This document shows positions 1 through 6,211 of a stretch of 58,066 nucleotides of DNA, piece after piece (position 1 is the stretch's first letter; the number at the start of each line of letters is the position of its first letter). The stretch is taken from NCBI RefSeq assembly GCF_004341035.1, contig NZ_SLXK01000027.1, positions 1 through 58,066 of the forward strand, in the 5' to 3' direction. The notes beneath the pieces were generated by a model, which saw only the letters and a program-made list of their open reading frames with translations, was not told the origin of the DNA and ran no database searches. The DNA is from Scopulibacillus darangshiensis. GTDB lineage: Bacteria > Bacillota > Bacilli > Bacillales > Sporolactobacillaceae. A program made the translations under genes and the position numbers.

Positions 1-88
1 CTTTTTTCATTTATTTGATGCGTAATAGTATGACGAAATCGCTTGATGGGTAAGCATTTCTGTCTTATTGAGGATTTTCTATGAATAA

Positions 89-346
89 TCTAGGACCAAT
101 GTTGTTGGTGTTTCAGCTGTGCGAGACCTATATGGAACTGTACTTAATGAAGGTGCCACTAAAGGAATCTTAGTTTCAACCGCTGATTATGGACCAGATG
201 CTTATAGTTTTGCTAAAGATAAACCGATCACACTTTTGAATGGAAATAACCTTTTACATTTACTGCAGAAACATGGTCATAAAGCAAAAATCGATTTGAA
301 ATTGGCCAAAAAAGAATTACTAGAGAGGGCAAAGGACGAAAATTAG
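89..346 (+). pseudogene. C-terminal remnant of an Mrr-like restriction endonuclease
   Basis: The reading frame 89-346 has an in-frame stop just upstream (86-88) and encodes about 85 residues. NVVGVSAVRDLYGTV followed by NEGATKGILV and later YGPDAYSFA and LLNGNNLLHLL resembles the C-terminal half of the Mrr catalytic domain found in type IV restriction proteins. The N-terminal part, with the usual start and the first catalytic residues, is absent, so this is a decayed gene rather than a short functional one; a GTG at 119 could be read as a start but has no ribosome binding site. A copy of the dispersed AGCGGAAT-type repeat follows directly. Family assignment rests on recalled sequence similarity. 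Confidence 0.6.
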
Positions 347-380
347 ATTGTTTTAACGCACCTCAACATAAGCATATTGT

Positions 381-612
381 TAGGATTTCTATCGGACTGT
401 CGTTCCGCTATTTGTGACAAAATGCTATATTTTATGAGCGTATAGGACTGTGGTTCCGTTATTCGGGGAGTCAAGAGGTCATTTGAGTAGAATTTGGGCA
501 AATAGCGGAATCCGAGTCCTATAATTTCAGGAAAGTGGCACTTTTTATAGAAAAAGCGGAATCTGAGTCCTATAAATGAATGAGTGAAGCTTTCATCGAG
601 TTTGTAAGTTCA
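381..612. repeat. Dispersed composite repeat A, copy 1
   Basis: Four short related units occur: 390-413, 441-465, 499-523 and 551-574. The first two read TATAGGACT..TTCCGYTATT and the last two are their reverse complement (AATAGCGGAAT..AGTCCTATA), so the element can fold as nested long hairpins. The same order of units and the same connecting sequence (GCTATATTTTATGAGCG; GAATGAGTG near the end) recur at 17403-17585 and, with more change, at 48958-49140. The stretch 347-725 holds only this repeat and a terminator; no gene is seen. Confidence 0.8.
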
Positions 613-683
613 TTATCATTAGCATTTGCTATGACAATGAAAATTCAATGGAGAAGTCAAATGCAATCGATCGTCCATTAATA

Positions 684-715
684 AATCCCGAAGCAGCAAC
701 TCCAGCTTCGGGATT
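684..715 (-). terminator. Intrinsic terminator of the secreted FIMAH protein gene
   Basis: AATCCCGAAGC (684-694) and GCTTCGGGATT (705-715) form an 11-bp stem. On the minus strand it is followed by TTTATTAAT, a weak U-tract, 10 bases past the stop codon of the gene at 726-2033. Confidence 0.6.
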
Positions 716-725
716 GTCCAATCTA

Positions 726-2033
726 TTACTTAACCTTCCAAATATCCAGCAAATCATTGACCTGCCCACTCAATGCATCCTTAGCATCAGAGGTAATATA
801 CTCTTGCATGGCTTTGTTGTTCACGGCCTCTAAGAAATCCTCCAGATGGCTGACAGCATGGTCAGTCGAACCGGCCTCAAGCTGGTGTTCGGCTTGCTGT
901 AATTTGTTCATTAGTTGCCCCTTGAGCGGGTCTTTTAAGTCGCCGGATGCACCATAGCTCTCAGTCAATTCACGAACCTTGGCTAACTTTTGTTCTTTGT
1001 CTTTGAACATATTAAGAATCTGCATCCTATCAAGGGCGTAGCTGCCGTTGAGATATTTTTCGGCGCCGGATTCAAATATAACGTACAGTTCCCCGCCCTG
1101 TTCCCTCATTCCGCCGGATAACGGTGTCATCGTTAAAGAATCCTTATAGGTTTGGCTGTCGAGAAACCAAACGGGTACGGAATTGCCGCTTAGATCTATG
1201 GTTTTATGTGGATTCTCGCTTAGCGGATTTTTATAAAACCAAAGGTAGCTTTTATTAAATCGTCCATAGGATTCACTTAAGACAAGTTCATTGTCCAAGA
1301 AGCCCATACCTTGAATTTTGTCCGGAATTGATAAGACCAAATCCGGGACGATTGAGCCATCGGGGTTCTTGGGTTTACCTTCAGGAATAAGCTCCCGCTT
1401 CTCATCCAAACGATAACCGGCCACCCATCCCGTATAAAGCTCGTTGTCCCGATTCACAATATGATGACTTTCCTTTGTCGGGTATTTGTCGCCATTGGCA
1501 AAATCCCCGACCCAAAGGACACCGTTCTTATAATCAACAAAAGAGGCCCTGGAATCTACGTGAAAATGACCTTCAAAAGATATGAGCTTTTTGTTGCTAT
1601 GAATAATATCTGCTAGCTTTATATAATTCACTTCGCTTCCTGAAGCAATCCACAGATGCCTTTTACTGACTGTGGCGACACCGCCGGAATGTAAGACGTA
1701 AGGCGTGCCATCTTCATTTTCCAATTGAAAAGACTTAATAAGCAATCCTGTTTTGGCATCGACGATCGTGATCATGCTCGATAAGTCGCCGTCCCGGTAG
1801 TTGGAAATCACGAACCAGTCTTTCGACTCAATGTAATCCACGTCCTGTGGAACTAGACCCTGTTTCAAACCCGGAACGATTGGTCCTTCTTTCTTCAAAT
1901 CAAAAAATCTTTGATAGTCATCCGACCACACCGCATTGCCTTGCACTTCTTCTTGCGTAATCCCATTGTCATCTGCTTGTCCACCGCTTTTCGCATCTGC
2001 ATGTTTGGTAAACGACAATGTCCCGATTAACAT
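726..2033 (-). CDS. Secreted protein with propeller-like domain and C-terminal FIMAH domain
   Basis: The first canonical start gives 435 residues. The N-terminus (MLIGTLSFTKHADA) looks like only the second half of a signal peptide. The open frame continues upstream to an unusually good ribosome binding site (AAGGAGG, 2100-2106) followed 6-9 nt later by ATC/ATT codons (2093-2088). Translation from there adds IIYLSGAKSIRKAVAYFCCV, giving a complete signal peptide, so an AUU/AUC start or a mutated ATG is likely. Residues about 60-340 contain repeated strand-rich segments resembling a beta-propeller; the last 80 or so (VRELTESYGASGDL to VNDLLDIW) resemble the FIMAH domain of secreted Bacillales proteins. 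Enzymatic activity is unknown. Its promoter and leader are nearly identical in design to those of the Ugp operon, so it probably responds to GlpP and glycerol-3-phosphate. Confidence 0.75.
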   Translation of the reverse strand: MLIGTLSFTKHADAKSGGQADDNGITQEEVQGNAVWSDDYQRFFDLKKEGPIVPGLKQGLVPQDVDYIESKDWFVISNYRDGDLSSMITIVDAKTGLLIKSFQLENEDGTPYVLHSGGVATVSKRHLWIASGSEVNYIKLADIIHSNKKLISFEGHFHVDSRASFVDYKNGVLWVGDFANGDKYPTKESHHIVNRDNELYTGWVAGYRLDEKRELIPEGKPKNPDGSIVPDLVLSIPDKIQGMGFLDNELVLSESYGRFNKSYLWFYKNPLSENPHKTIDLSGNSVPVWFLDSQTYKDSLTMTPLSGGMREQGGELYVIFESGAEKYLNGSYALDRMQILNMFKDKEQKLAKVRELTESYGASGDLKDPLKGQLMNKLQQAEHQLEAGSTDHAVSHLEDFLEAVNNKAMQEYITSDAKDALSGQVNDLLDIWKVK

Positions 2034-2128
2034 AACACAACAAAAATAAGCAACGGCCTTCCTTATCGACTTTGCCCCTGATAAATAAATGATCTTTCGC
2101 CTCCTTAGAGATTAAGACATGAAAAAAA

Positions 2129-2175
2129 CCACACAAAGTTCCCGTAAGAGGAATTTGTGTGGATCTCCGTGTCTC
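2129..2175 (-). promoter_or_regulatory. GlpP-type leader L1: GAGAC/GAGA motif plus terminator
   Basis: On the minus strand the leader reads GGAGACACGGAGATCCACAC, then the right arm GTGTGG and seven T. The 9-bp stem is CCACACAAA (2129-2137) with TTTGTGTGG (2154-2162), extended by TTCC/GGAA. The terminator lies between promoter and ribosome binding site, so expression needs antitermination. GAGAC is at 2171-2175 and GAGA at 2164-2167 (read on the complement). The layout matches the leader at 4357-4410 almost base for base. That GlpP is the factor is inferred. Confidence 0.65.
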
Positions 2176-2202
2176 CATATCCAGTAATATGTAATTAACT
2201 CT

Positions 2203-2231
2203 ATTAAAGCAGGATAGAAAATGGTTGTCAA
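2203..2231 (-). promoter_or_regulatory. Sigma-A type promoter of the FIMAH protein gene
   Basis: On the minus strand TTGACA (2226-2231) and TTTAAT (2203-2208) are separated by 17 nt. The promoter before the Ugp operon has the same two hexamers and the same spacing. Confidence 0.65.
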
Positions 2232-2284
2232 TATATTTTTAAAATTAAAAAAGGTTAGGCACCCTATTCACTCAAATATTTACA

Positions 2285-2312
2285 TTCACAATTAAAAAGC
2301 TTATGATATAAT
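2285..2312 (+). promoter_or_regulatory. Sigma-A type promoter upstream of tandem leaders
   Basis: TTCACA (2285-2290), a 16-nt spacer and TATAAT (2307-2312). It precedes leaders L3 and L4 and the HAD phosphatase gene. Confidence 0.55.
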
Positions 2313-2341
2313 AAAAAGTGTGAAAATTCATATTAAGGTCT

Positions 2342-2396
2342 GAGACGAAGAGAGGCCGCAGTATCCCCTTTAAAAAGGGATGTCTGCGGCCTTTTT
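2342..2396 (+). promoter_or_regulatory. GlpP-type leader L3: GAGAC/GAGA motif plus terminator
   Basis: GAGAC (2342-2346) and GAGA (2350-2353) lie immediately 5' of the stem GGCCGCAG (2354-2361) / CTGCGGCC (2384-2391), with an inner CCCCTTT/AAAGGG pairing and a T5 tract. It is an intrinsic terminator about 25 nt after the predicted transcription start, before any gene. Confidence 0.6.
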
Positions 2397-2422
2397 GTTT
2401 TAAACAATGAAATAAAAGGTTT

Positions 2423-2480
2423 GAGTCCAGAGAAGCCATTACCAAAACCATCATATGATGGTCATTAAGTGATGGCTTTT
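2423..2480 (+). promoter_or_regulatory. GlpP-type leader L4: second terminator in tandem
   Basis: GAGTC (2423-2427) and GAGA (2430-2433) directly precede AAGCCAT (2433-2439), which pairs with ATGGCTT (2472-2478) followed by T6. An inner palindrome ACCATCATATGATGGT (2447-2462) lies in the loop. It is the second terminator in series before the HAD gene. Confidence 0.5.
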
Positions 2481-2520
2481 TTACGTGTGAAAAAAGAATT
2501 AGAGCTGTAAGGGTTTTGTC

Positions 2521-2633
2521 TGGCTTCAGCGCTTAGCCCCTCGAGTCACTTCGGTCCCCTGCGGCGGCGACAGCCTCCTCGGAGGCCCTCCAGTGCTTTT
2601 CGGGGCTGACCAAGGCGCTTACGCCTTTCTTAT
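2521..2633. repeat. GC-rich structured dispersed element C
   Basis: This stretch is far more GC-rich than its surroundings and is densely paired: AGCGC (2528-2532) with GCGCT, GCCCC (2536-2540) with GGGGC (2602-2606), GCCTCC (2573-2578) with GGAGGC (2581-2586), an AC-TTCG-GT mini-hairpin, and a final AAGGCG-CTTA-CGCCTT hairpin (2612-2627). Very similar elements are widespread between genes in Bacillales genomes, to my recollection; no function is known to me. Only one copy is in this window. Confidence 0.65.
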
Positions 2634-2662
2634 AAAAAGCGGATATTAAAGGATGTGTGGGA

Positions 2663-3481
2663 ATGGTGGAAGACCGAAATTTAGCGTTCATTTTTGATCT
2701 GGATGGGACATTATATTTGGGTGATGAGATCTTGCCGGGAGCAAAGGAGACCCTGATATGGGTCCGGCAATTGGGTGCCAAGGTCCGGTTTGTGACAAAC
2801 AATCCAAGATACGGCCGTGATACGTATTCAAAAAAGCTGATGAGGCTCGGTATCCCGGCATTGGTTGACGAGGTGGTCACCTCTGCGCAGCTAACGGCTG
2901 ATTATTTAAAAGCCAATCAGGAATTTGGGAAAATATTCATTATAGGCGAGGACCAGTTAAGGTACGAATTATTGTCGGCGGGGCTAGACATCACGAACAG
3001 CCCGAATGCGGACACGGTTCTAGTCAGCTTTGATACAACATTAACGTATGAAAAGATCATGACGGGCTATCAAGCATTAAAAAATGGGGCGAGATTCATT
3101 GCAACAAATCCTGATCCCGTCTGCCCGAGTCCAGATGGAGGGCTCGTTGATGCTGGAGCAATTATTGCGGCCTTAGAAGCAGCTACTGGCAGGGAAATTG
3201 AAGTGATCGTTGGCAAACCATCGAAACTCCTCGGCCTATGGCTGTCCGACCAGTTAAAGACACCCCCGAAGAACTGCATTGTTGTAGGGGACCGCTTAAA
3301 TACAGATGTTCGATTGGGGAAACAGGCGGGCATGATCACCGCCTGGATTAATCCGACAAATGAAAAATGTATTGATGCAGAGCTGAAGCCGGACATAATA
3401 TTGGCATCCATTGCAGAGCTTCCGGATGCCTTGTCTCAATTTTTTAAACAAGGCAATGGAAAAAGAGGCCTCACGTATTAA
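2663..3481 (+). CDS. HAD-IIA family phosphatase (NagD/AraL/phosphoglycolate phosphatase type)
   Basis: A 272-residue cytoplasmic phosphatase. HAD motif I is DLDGTLYLGD near the N-terminus, motif II VTNN about 40 residues later, motif III is the lysine in IVGKPS, and motif IV is VVGDRLNTD. A C2-type cap between motifs II and III defines subclass IIA, whose members act on sugar phosphates, glycerol phosphate, phosphoglycolate or pNPP. ATG at 2663 was chosen because AAAGGA lies 9 nt upstream; GTG at 2657 is too close to it. It sits behind two tandem GlpP-like leaders and convergent to glpP, so a role in glycerol-phosphate metabolism or detoxification is likely but the substrate is inferred. Its stop codon overlaps the end of glpP. 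Confidence 0.85.
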   Translation: MVEDRNLAFIFDLDGTLYLGDEILPGAKETLIWVRQLGAKVRFVTNNPRYGRDTYSKKLMRLGIPALVDEVVTSAQLTADYLKANQEFGKIFIIGEDQLRYELLSAGLDITNSPNADTVLVSFDTTLTYEKIMTGYQALKNGARFIATNPDPVCPSPDGGLVDAGAIIAALEAATGREIEVIVGKPSKLLGLWLSDQLKTPPKNCIVVGDRLNTDVRLGKQAGMITAWINPTNEKCIDAELKPDIILASIAELPDALSQFFKQGNGKRGLTY

Positions 3482-3490
3482 AGGCCTCTT
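3463..3490. terminator. Bidirectional terminator overlapping two convergent stop codons
   Basis: AAGAGGCCT (3463-3471) and AGGCCTCTT (3482-3490) form a perfect 9-bp stem with a 10-nt loop. The stop codons of the HAD gene (3479-3481) and of glpP (3473-3471) both lie inside the hairpin. The flanking A and T runs are short, so efficiency is uncertain. Confidence 0.55.
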
Positions 3491-4094
3491 GTGTTTCAGC
3501 ATTTTTAAGTTTTTGCTTAATTTTTGATGAAAGATGCCATAGTTCGGTGCTGCTTCCAGAAACACCTTTAGCGCCATTTTTTAAAATGTATAAGGACTCA
3601 TCCTCCGTGTTGATAAGTCCCCCGGCGATTACAATTTGCTTAATATTATTTTTAAGTTGGCCGCGAATGTGGGGGACCGCGATGCCAGGCAGGATTTCAA
3701 CAGCATCAGGATTCGATTCACGGACAGATTTGAACCCTTGTTCAATTGAAGCGGAATCGAGAATAAACACACGTTGTATGGTAAGTAACCGGTATCGTTT
3801 GGCGGCGGGAATGAGGTTCATATGTGTCGTCACTATTCCGTCGATGCCAACATGTTCTGCGAGATATCGAATACTTGAAGCATCTTTTTTTAACCCTTTC
3901 ATAAGGTCGATATGTACAAAAATCAATTTATCGGTTTCTTTAATGCGTTTAACAATCTGGTTTAAAGTACAAATATCCGCATGAATAAGAATGATAATAC
4001 TGCTTTCCGCAACCAAGGCTTTTTCCAGATCATCTTGATCAGTTAAAGAGACAATAATTGGATGCCTTGATAAAGCGTATTCAAGAGTGTCCAT
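3471..4094 (-). CDS. glpP: Glycerol-3-phosphate-responsive antiterminator GlpP
   Basis: 207 residues, the usual GlpP length. GlpP binds leader mRNA in the presence of glycerol-3-phosphate and lets RNA polymerase pass intrinsic terminators of glp genes. The family is recognised from IFVHIDLMKGL, VGIDGIVTTHMNLI, AVEILPGIAVPHI and IVIAGGLINTEDE, the last being the TIM-barrel phosphate-binding region. The ribosome binding site AGGGGTAAGG is 4 nt before ATG. Unusually it is not next to glpF, glpK or glpD but between a HAD phosphatase (convergent, 11-bp overlap) and a divergent Ugp importer operon. A copy of repeat B lies just upstream of its start. Four candidate target leaders surround it. Confidence 0.92.
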   Translation of the reverse strand: MDTLEYALSRHPIIVSLTDQDDLEKALVAESSIIILIHADICTLNQIVKRIKETDKLIFVHIDLMKGLKKDASSIRYLAEHVGIDGIVTTHMNLIPAAKRYRLLTIQRVFILDSASIEQGFKSVRESNPDAVEILPGIAVPHIRGQLKNNIKQIVIAGGLINTEDESLYILKNGAKGVSGSSTELWHLSSKIKQKLKNAETQEAFNT

Positions 4095-4128
4095 AGTCCT
4101 TACCCCTCAATTGATGGATTTTTCCTTA

Positions 4129-4226
4129 GTTAATCAGAAAGTATAAACTTTCTGACGCACATAAGTGCAACTAAGCCTCTGGCTACGCCATTTTAAAGGC
4201 TCGCCAATCGGCAAGTTTTCTTTATA
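4129..4226. repeat. Dispersed repeat B, copy 1
   Basis: It begins GTTAATCAGAAAGTATA and includes the near-perfect palindrome TCAGAAAGT..ACTTTCTGA, then GACGCACATAAGTGCA and CGCCAATCGGCAAGTTTTC. The same string recurs at 15823-15912 and 43657-43805. It lies in the glpP-ugpA divergent intergenic region. Confidence 0.8.
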
Positions 4227-4303
4227 ATAACACAGAAGTACGCAGGCCGTATACACTCAGTGTTGCCAGTTTAAAAACAATTTAGAAAAAACAGATTCCT
4301 ATA

Positions 4304-4332
4304 TTGACAAAATATTTCCTATTTGATTTAAT
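4304..4332 (+). promoter_or_regulatory. Sigma-A type promoter of the Ugp-type operon
   Basis: TTGACA (4304-4309), 17-nt spacer, TTTAAT (4327-4332). Hexamers and spacing equal those of the minus-strand promoter at 2203-2231. Confidence 0.7.
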
Positions 4333-4356
4333 AAATATAAGTTAATAAAACGGATG

Positions 4357-4410
4357 GAGACATGAGATCCACACTAGCTTTCCGTATAGGAGGAGCTGTG
4401 TGGATTTTTT
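4357..4410 (+). promoter_or_regulatory. GlpP-type leader L2: GAGAC/GAGA motif plus terminator
   Basis: GAGAC (4357-4361) and GAGA (4364-4367) sit directly 5' of the stem TCCACAC (4368-4374) / GTGTGGA (4398-4404), followed by T6. The arrangement upstream of the Ugp operon, next to the gene for GlpP, is the strongest argument that this leader class is the GlpP target. Confidence 0.65.
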
Positions 4411-4443
4411 GCTTTTGAAAATCTTCGAAAGGGGGCGCGTGTT

Positions 4444-5376
4444 GTGGAAATAGAAAGAGATACGAATCATTCAATCATTTATTCTAAAAAGGCCCGGAAA
4501 AAGGAGGAGCGAAAGTTATTAGGCATTGGTTTAATTTACTTGCTTCCTGCTCTAATTCTGTTAATTGTCTTTTTATTTTATCCCATTTTGAAAACGGTTT
4601 ATTTTAGTTTCTTTGTCGTTAAAGGCGGCGGCACAACAGAAGGATTTGTGGGTTTTCAACATTATAAGGATTTGATTATGTCACCGGAATTTAGAAAAAG
4701 CATGGCAGCCACATTTTTATTTATTATTTACACCGTTCCCGCGGAGATTATTATTTCTCTTTTTCTAGCCATGATAGCCAGTGAGAAATTAAAAGGCATC
4801 GGTTTTTTTCGAACGATTTTCTCGTCAACCTTGGCGGTATCCGTCGCGGCAGGTGCATCAATCTTTCTTTTCTTTTTTGATCCGTCAGTTGGCATCCTTA
4901 ATCATTTTCTAGGTCTTATAGGGCTGTCAGGTGTTGAATGGCTGACGTCACCAACATGGGCGCTGGTTTCAGTAGCCCTAACAACTGTCTGGATGCATAT
5001 TGGCATTAACTTTATCTTGCTGCTTGGCGGGTTGCAGAACGTATCAGAAGAATTGTATGAGAGTGCAAAGATCGATGGTGCGGGGTATTTTCAGCGCTTG
5101 TTTAAAATAACATTGCCGATGCTTTCGCCAACTCTTTTCTTCGTTCTGATTATAGGTATGATAAGTTCCTTCCAAACATTTGGACAGATAGACATCCTAA
5201 CCGGAGGGGGGCCGGCTAATTCTACCAATCTCATTGTTTATTCGATTTATAAAGAAGCATTTGCCTATAATAATTACGGCTTTGCCAGTGCTCAAGCGAT
5301 TGTCCTATTTTTAATTATTCTTATTGTGACTGGACTGCAGTTTCGAATCGGGGAAAAGAAGGTGCATTACCAATGA
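4444..5376 (+). CDS. ugpA: Ugp-type ABC transporter permease (UgpA/MalF class)
   Basis: 310 residues; an integral membrane subunit of a carbohydrate-type (CUT1) ABC importer. A basic, charged N-terminus is followed by about six membrane segments; the EAA loop that contacts the ATPase is EELYESAKIDGAGYFQRLF near residue 200. The GTG start is 8 nt after AAAGGGGG. It is the first gene of a four-gene run with the second permease (4-bp overlap), a UgpB-like binding protein and a glycerophosphodiesterase, which points to glycerol-3-phosphate or glycerophosphodiester uptake rather than sugar. No ATPase gene is present in the operon. Confidence 0.85.
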   Translation: MEIERDTNHSIIYSKKARKKEERKLLGIGLIYLLPALILLIVFLFYPILKTVYFSFFVVKGGGTTEGFVGFQHYKDLIMSPEFRKSMAATFLFIIYTVPAEIIISLFLAMIASEKLKGIGFFRTIFSSTLAVSVAAGASIFLFFFDPSVGILNHFLGLIGLSGVEWLTSPTWALVSVALTTVWMHIGINFILLLGGLQNVSEELYESAKIDGAGYFQRLFKITLPMLSPTLFFVLIIGMISSFQTFGQIDILTGGGPANSTNLIVYSIYKEAFAYNNYGFASAQAIVLFLIILIVTGLQFRIGEKKVHYQ

Positions 5377-6188
5377 TACTGATAAGGAAAACGCTTTTTT
5401 ATGTGCTGCTTATTTTGTCGGCCTTGGTTCTCTTTTTTCCGATTTTGTATGCTGTTTCGGCAAGTTTTATGTCACCGGCAGAAATTTTCGGAGGGAAGGT
5501 CCTGCCCTCTTCATTTAGCTTTGATGCTTTTAAAGAAGTCATGCAAAGCATTCCCTTGCTTCATTTTATCTTGGTGAGTTTTTGGATGTCCTTTTCAATC
5601 ATGATTGGGCAATTAATTGTTTGCAGTCTCGCTGCCTATGCTTTCGTTTTTATTCCATTTAAGGGAAGGAACATGATCTTCTATTTATTTTTATCAACGA
5701 TGCTTATTCCGTGGGAAGCAACCATCATTCCTAACTATTTGACGATTCTTCACCTGGATTGGGTAAATACGATCCAAGGGCTAGTCTCACCGCATATCGC
5801 TTTGCCGTTCGGGATTTTTCTGCTCAGGACGCAGTTCCTCACTATTCCTAAGGAGTTATGGGAATCGGCAAAAATGGATGGCTGCTCAAGGATCCGATTC
5901 TATTGGTCTTTTGCATTGCCCCTTTCAAAATCATCATTAAGTGCACTTGGAATCTATGGCTTTTTGAAAGCTTGGAATGAATACCTATGGCCGCTTCTTG
6001 TAACCAATGACAATAGTTTGCGACCAGTGCAAATCGGATTAAAAATGCTTATTTCTCAGGAAAATTCAACGGCTTGGAACCAGGTTATGGCTGCTGTAGT
6101 CATTATTTTATTGCCTACATTGCTATTATTGTTTATCGGCATTAAATACATTCGCAAAGGCTTAACTGCAGGAGCCTTAAAAGGCTAA
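5373..6188 (+). CDS. ugpE: Ugp-type ABC transporter permease (UgpE/MalG class)
   Basis: 271 residues with six predicted membrane segments and the EAA loop KELWESAKMDGCSRIRFYW in the C-terminal half, typical of MalG-class subunits. It pairs with the upstream permease to form the channel. ATG overlaps the upstream stop in ATGA, indicating translational coupling. Substrate assignment to glycerol-3-phosphate compounds comes from the neighbours (UgpB-like protein, GDPD, GlpP), not from this protein itself. Confidence 0.85.
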   Translation: MILIRKTLFYVLLILSALVLFFPILYAVSASFMSPAEIFGGKVLPSSFSFDAFKEVMQSIPLLHFILVSFWMSFSIMIGQLIVCSLAAYAFVFIPFKGRNMIFYLFLSTMLIPWEATIIPNYLTILHLDWVNTIQGLVSPHIALPFGIFLLRTQFLTIPKELWESAKMDGCSRIRFYWSFALPLSKSSLSALGIYGFLKAWNEYLWPLLVTNDNSLRPVQIGLKMLISQENSTAWNQVMAAVVIILLPTLLLLFIGIKYIRKGLTAGALKG

Positions 6189-6211
6189 AAAAAATAAAAG
6201 GGGCGGGTAAA

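Noticed and set aside
381-574. CRISPR-like array of short repeats
   Set aside because: Units alternate in orientation, spacing is irregular and no cas genes are present; dispersed copies elsewhere show it is an interspersed repeat.
2533-2880. 115-codon minus-strand open frame over repeat C and the HAD start
   Set aside because: Covers a structured repeat and the beginning of a well-supported gene; no family features.
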